In this document: positions 60,900-64,000 of the stretch, in pieces | How the letters are laid out: every line of letters starts with the position of its first letter | How positions within the stretch are numbered: the stretch's first letter is position 1 | Origin: Arabidopsis thaliana | Taxonomy: Eukaryota > Streptophyta > Magnoliopsida > Brassicales > Brassicaceae | Assembly: GCF_000001735.4 (NCBI RefSeq) | Contig: NC_003074.8 | Location: 2,232,101-2,296,100 of the forward strand | DNA: 64,000 bases | Direction: 5' to 3' | Notes under the pieces: model-generated | The model's database searches: none | The model's input: only the letters and a program-made list of their open reading frames with translations | Told to the model about the DNA's origin: nothing | Translations under genes and position numbers: made by a program

Positions 60900-63019
60900 T
60901 TAGAACGCCCATCTTGGTGAAGAACTAACAGCTCTAGGTCTAGGTACCGGTTTGATAATCTGTTGCTCTGAACTATTAATCCTTTTCTTCATGATAGATG
61001 AGACCGTTGGGCTGTAATAGTCATTACTCCTCTGTGACATTGCTCCTTGTGAATGCATCTTCTTCCCATGGACGAAGCTTCTCTGTTTCTCCAGCATTTC
61101 TCTTCTACCATTCAAACTCTTCTGAGGAGTTCCCCATCTGCTGGAGCTCACACAGCTTTGACTCCTTCCAACTCTCTCATGATGAAACTCGCTTTTTCTT
61201 GGAGGAGTTGGGTAGTTTCGGCTTTCTGCTGTTTCTGCAGAATACATTGTCTCTTCCTCGCTGCTGTATCCATGATTGTTATATACATAGTGAGCTGCTG
61301 CTGGCGGTGAACTTGAGATGACCTCACTGAGAGCACCATTTACTGAACCTGTCGAAGCAATCTGCGCATCTGATCCTTCAGAGACAATCTCAGCCTCTTC
61401 CACTATATGGTTACTCTGTAGAGAGTTGAGCTCAGGATGAAAGGTTATAGCTTTAGGTATCCGTGGAGGAAAGTTGATGTCCAAAAGGTGTACTTGAGCT
61501 GTCTCATTTCTTAGAGGACCAGAAGTCAACTTTGGCGATTCATATATCTCAGGGGTAGGGATACCCTGCGCATGAGTAGTAGTTCCGCAGACTTGTGGAT
61601 TGGTTTTTGAGGTTTCTTCTTCTTTTTCTTCCTCAGCAGCGATAGAAGAGCTCGGATGAGTTTGATCTCTAGTGTTAGATGAAGATGGTGTTCCAACATC
61701 AGCAGAGTCGTTTGGCTTGAAAACACGGCGCATGGTGAATGAAGTACAAGAACGCTCACTCTTCTGACCAGAAGACATTAATCGAATGAGAGGCAACTTA
61801 GGTTTCGTCGTATGTTCATCCAAACTACCTTCCCAATGCTGATTCAGCCAGTCACATATTACTGGTATTGGTATACCAAACTGCATCATCAGTGTCTTGT
61901 TGTTATCTTTCTTCAAAGAAGAAGAGGAAGATGACGAGGTTGAGGTTGGTGATGTCGATAGTTTCCTCGGATCACAAATCATGAATGCAAGATTCCCTTG
62001 AACATCAAATCCAGCAGATCCAGGACTCCAAATCATTTCATCAGTTGAGAGTTTGATGAGATTGTCGGTAGCTACAACTAACTTTCCCTCGCCGATCTTG
62101 AGTTCATTCTGATTGGCATAGCCTAAGAGGTACACCACACTCCCTAGATCCAGGTTTGGTTTGGAACATGTCTTCAGGTAATGTGGTTGTTGTTGAAGTT
62201 GGCTCTGGGAACTTGAGTCTCCATCAACAAGGTCTAAGCCAACAATAGTGAGATCAATAACTGAACTCGTAATGAAAAACCTGCAAATGACACCATATAA
62301 AGATAACACTCATTTTCTGATAGCTAAAGAACAGAAAACACCATCATTGACCAAACAAATCCACAATTCAGATTGGTTCTTATTATGTTTGATGCAATCA
62401 AGACGTTTCCATTTTGGGAAATATCTGAACAAATGAATTTTCATGTTCCAATAATCACAAAATGATATATCAATGTTTTGGTTTAAAGTTTATGAAATTA
62501 AAATGAAAACTTACCAAATTCAGCTACAGATCCAGAATCATTACCATATAACATAAGTACAGTATAAAGCTCTTTTCTTTTAAGTTCTTTTGGTTTGACG
62601 AAAAGATATGGATTCATTTTTGAAAATTTGAACAAGAGCCAATTTTTTTGATGGCATTGCATCAAAATTTACCAGGATCGTGCAACCGACAACACAGGAA
62701 AATGAAAAATCAAATTTTGAATCAAACTCAAGAGAGAGTAAAGAGAGAGGTGGGACCTGTGAGGGAAGAGAGCAGCAGCGACACCGTTCTGAAGGCGGAC
62801 CTCGGCGGTTTCGGTGGCGGAGATGGAAGGAAGATTGAGGTGAGTGGTCAGAAGAAGATTCCGGTGAATGAGGAATCCAGTTCCAGAAGTAACACCATTT
62901 GGTCCGGAGACAGAGATTCGAGCCATCGCCGGAGCTTTGCCGGTAAAAATGGAACCTTTCATCTTCTCGCTTTTGCCAACTCCTTTACAAAAGCACCATG
63001 AGTCCAATATCACTCCCAT
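60900..63019 (-). CDS. Unknown protein with divergent chymotrypsin-like N-terminal domain
   Basis: Two exons. Exon 1 runs from 63019 (MGVILDSWCFCKGVGKSEKM) to the donor near 62757; exon 2 runs from about 62281 (FFITSSVIDLTIVGLDLVDG) to the stop at 60900. The total is about 547 residues. Residues 1-200 fit a trypsin-like fold: GTGFLIHRNLLLTTHL (His60), VIDLTIVGLD (Asp97) and SPGSAGFDVQGNLAFMI (Ser176 in GSAG) match in order and spacing the His, Asp and Ser blocks of HtrA-type proteases. The remaining 350 residues are Ser/Thr-rich and disordered, with SRWGTPQKSLNGRREMLEKQ and a final VPRPRAVSSSPRWAF that look conserved. I recall this as AT3G07210, unannotated. The fold is my inference and activity is untested. 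Confidence 0.8.
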
Positions 63020-64000
63020 TGTCTCTCTATCTCTTGATTATGCTCTCAGATGGGTTTTGTGTCAAATTCCCTAATTTGGCAATCTGGGTTTTGGAGGAGA
63101 GTGTTTTGGATCTGAAAAGGATGGGAATTTAGGAGAGAAGTGTGAATTGGATGCGAGTTAGTAATAATGGGATTAGGGAGACACAACACATGTATGTGTC
63201 TGTGTCTGTTTGTGCTGTAAAAACATCAACTTTCTCCGGATTTGGTCTCGATGAAGACCCAAGAATGGGAGAAAACTCGAGAAGAGGTAAGTGAGAGAGA
63301 AACAAGAGACAGGGGAATCGTGAAATGAGTAAAGAGATGTGCTTCTTTAAGGAGCTAGCTGGGGACTTCTTCTTCTTCTTTTATCACTTTTATTTTTTTC
63401 TTTAATTCAAAAGAAAATGTATAAAGATTGGGGGAAATGTTTTCTTTATTTGGTTTAAGTGTGTCATTTTGTAAGAAGAAGCAAACAGAGGAAAAGTCTA
63501 GAGTGACAGAGAGGATCTTTGTACATGTGATGAACATGGATGGACTTTTTGCTTATTATGATTAGTGTTTTTTGCTTAACGTTTTCTTTGCTTGTCGATT
63601 TGTCTAATCATGGTTTCATTAACTTATATCTCTCTTTGTTATCAAATAGATTTGGTCATTTAACCAAATTGTAATGTATATGATTACCAGTTTTAACCAT
63701 CTCGGCAAAAATGTAAAATTAAAACGACATTTCCATTTCAGAAATCTAGCTTATAATAAACTTGGAATAGTTACATGTTGTTAGATTGGTTCAGTTATGG
63801 TTGCAAGTCAATTTATTATCACTTATCAGCATTCAAGTCCAACTTTTTACTTCAAAACAAACAAAACTAGAAAATCCAATTCAATCAATTTTATTGGAGC
63901 ATTTAAGTTAATCTCAAGTAGTTTAAACTTGAAAGAGTTGGATTCACAACTTATTGTATACACGAGAAAAAATGTAACAAACGATATTCCAAAAAAAAAA
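63020..64000. other. Leader/promoter of the last gene and AT-rich end
   Basis: To about 63,380 this is the probable leader and core promoter on the minus strand, with GA/CT-rich stretches. Beyond this lies AT-rich DNA ending in a poly-A run. No gene is seen. Confidence 0.5.

Noticed and set aside
62648..63001. 117-codon plus-strand frame
   Set aside because: Antisense to exon 1 of the trypsin-like gene, whose minus-strand frame joins in phase to exon 2.

Overview
This is a gene-dense stretch of plant nuclear DNA. I read it as Arabidopsis thaliana (or a very close Brassicaceae relative), upper arm of chromosome 3. The reasons are small GT-AG introns with AT-rich bodies, TGGGCC/GGCCCA site II and AAACCCTAA telo-box promoters, plant nuclear tRNAs, and proteins I recognise in a collinear order (NSN1, an NHL protein, a PBL kinase, SEC24A, RPL13A, PAP15, GSL10, GPI-transamidase subunits, a RIN4-like protein). 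Locus names quoted as AT3G07050 to AT3G07210 are from memory, not from a search. Splice joins were read by eye from reading frame and GT/AG signals.

Layout. 0-5 kb: the 5' end of a nucleostemin-like GTPase (minus strand, running off the window), an intron-containing tRNA-Met, and a thioredoxin-like/NHL repeat gene (plus). 6-11 kb: a receptor-like cytoplasmic kinase (PBL type) and an EamA/SLC35F-type transporter (both plus). 11-18 kb: a PPPDE (DeSI) peptidase and the COPII cargo adaptor SEC24A (both minus). 19-24 kb: a small one-membrane-span ORF (minus), ribosomal protein uL13 (RPL13A, plus), tRNA-Ser, and an acidic RING protein (plus). 23.6-25.9 kb: purple acid phosphatase/phytase PAP15 (minus). 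26-29 kb: a gene-poor, repeat-rich island with TIR-like ends, CT tracts and 200-bp and 69-bp tandem repeats. 29-31.5 kb: GPI transamidase subunit PIG-T/Gpi16 (plus). 31.7-32.5 kb: an orphan nuclear-looking protein (minus). 33-47 kb: the very long, many-exon callose synthase GSL10 (minus). 48-50 kb: a SAM-domain protein (plus). 50-53 kb: GPI transamidase subunit PIG-S/Gpi17 (minus). Then tRNA-Lys, a BAP31-like ER protein (minus), a RIN4/NOI-type protein (plus), an RNF4-like RING protein (plus), and a serine-rich protein with a divergent chymotrypsin-like N-terminal domain (minus).

How the genes relate. There are no operons; each gene has its own promoter. Several are housekeeping secretory-pathway genes: SEC24A at ER exit sites, two subunits of one GPI transamidase about 20 kb apart, BAP31 in the ER membrane, and GSL10 at the plasma membrane or cell plate. 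Two others, the PBL kinase and the RIN4-like protein, belong to families that act in immune signalling at the plasma membrane.

The least explained parts are the 26.6-28.9 kb composite repeat island, the duplicated start-codon region of the PBL kinase with its hairpin filler, and the cryptic protease-like fold in the last gene. I found no CRISPR array, virus, prophage or toxin gene, and no clearly new multigene system.
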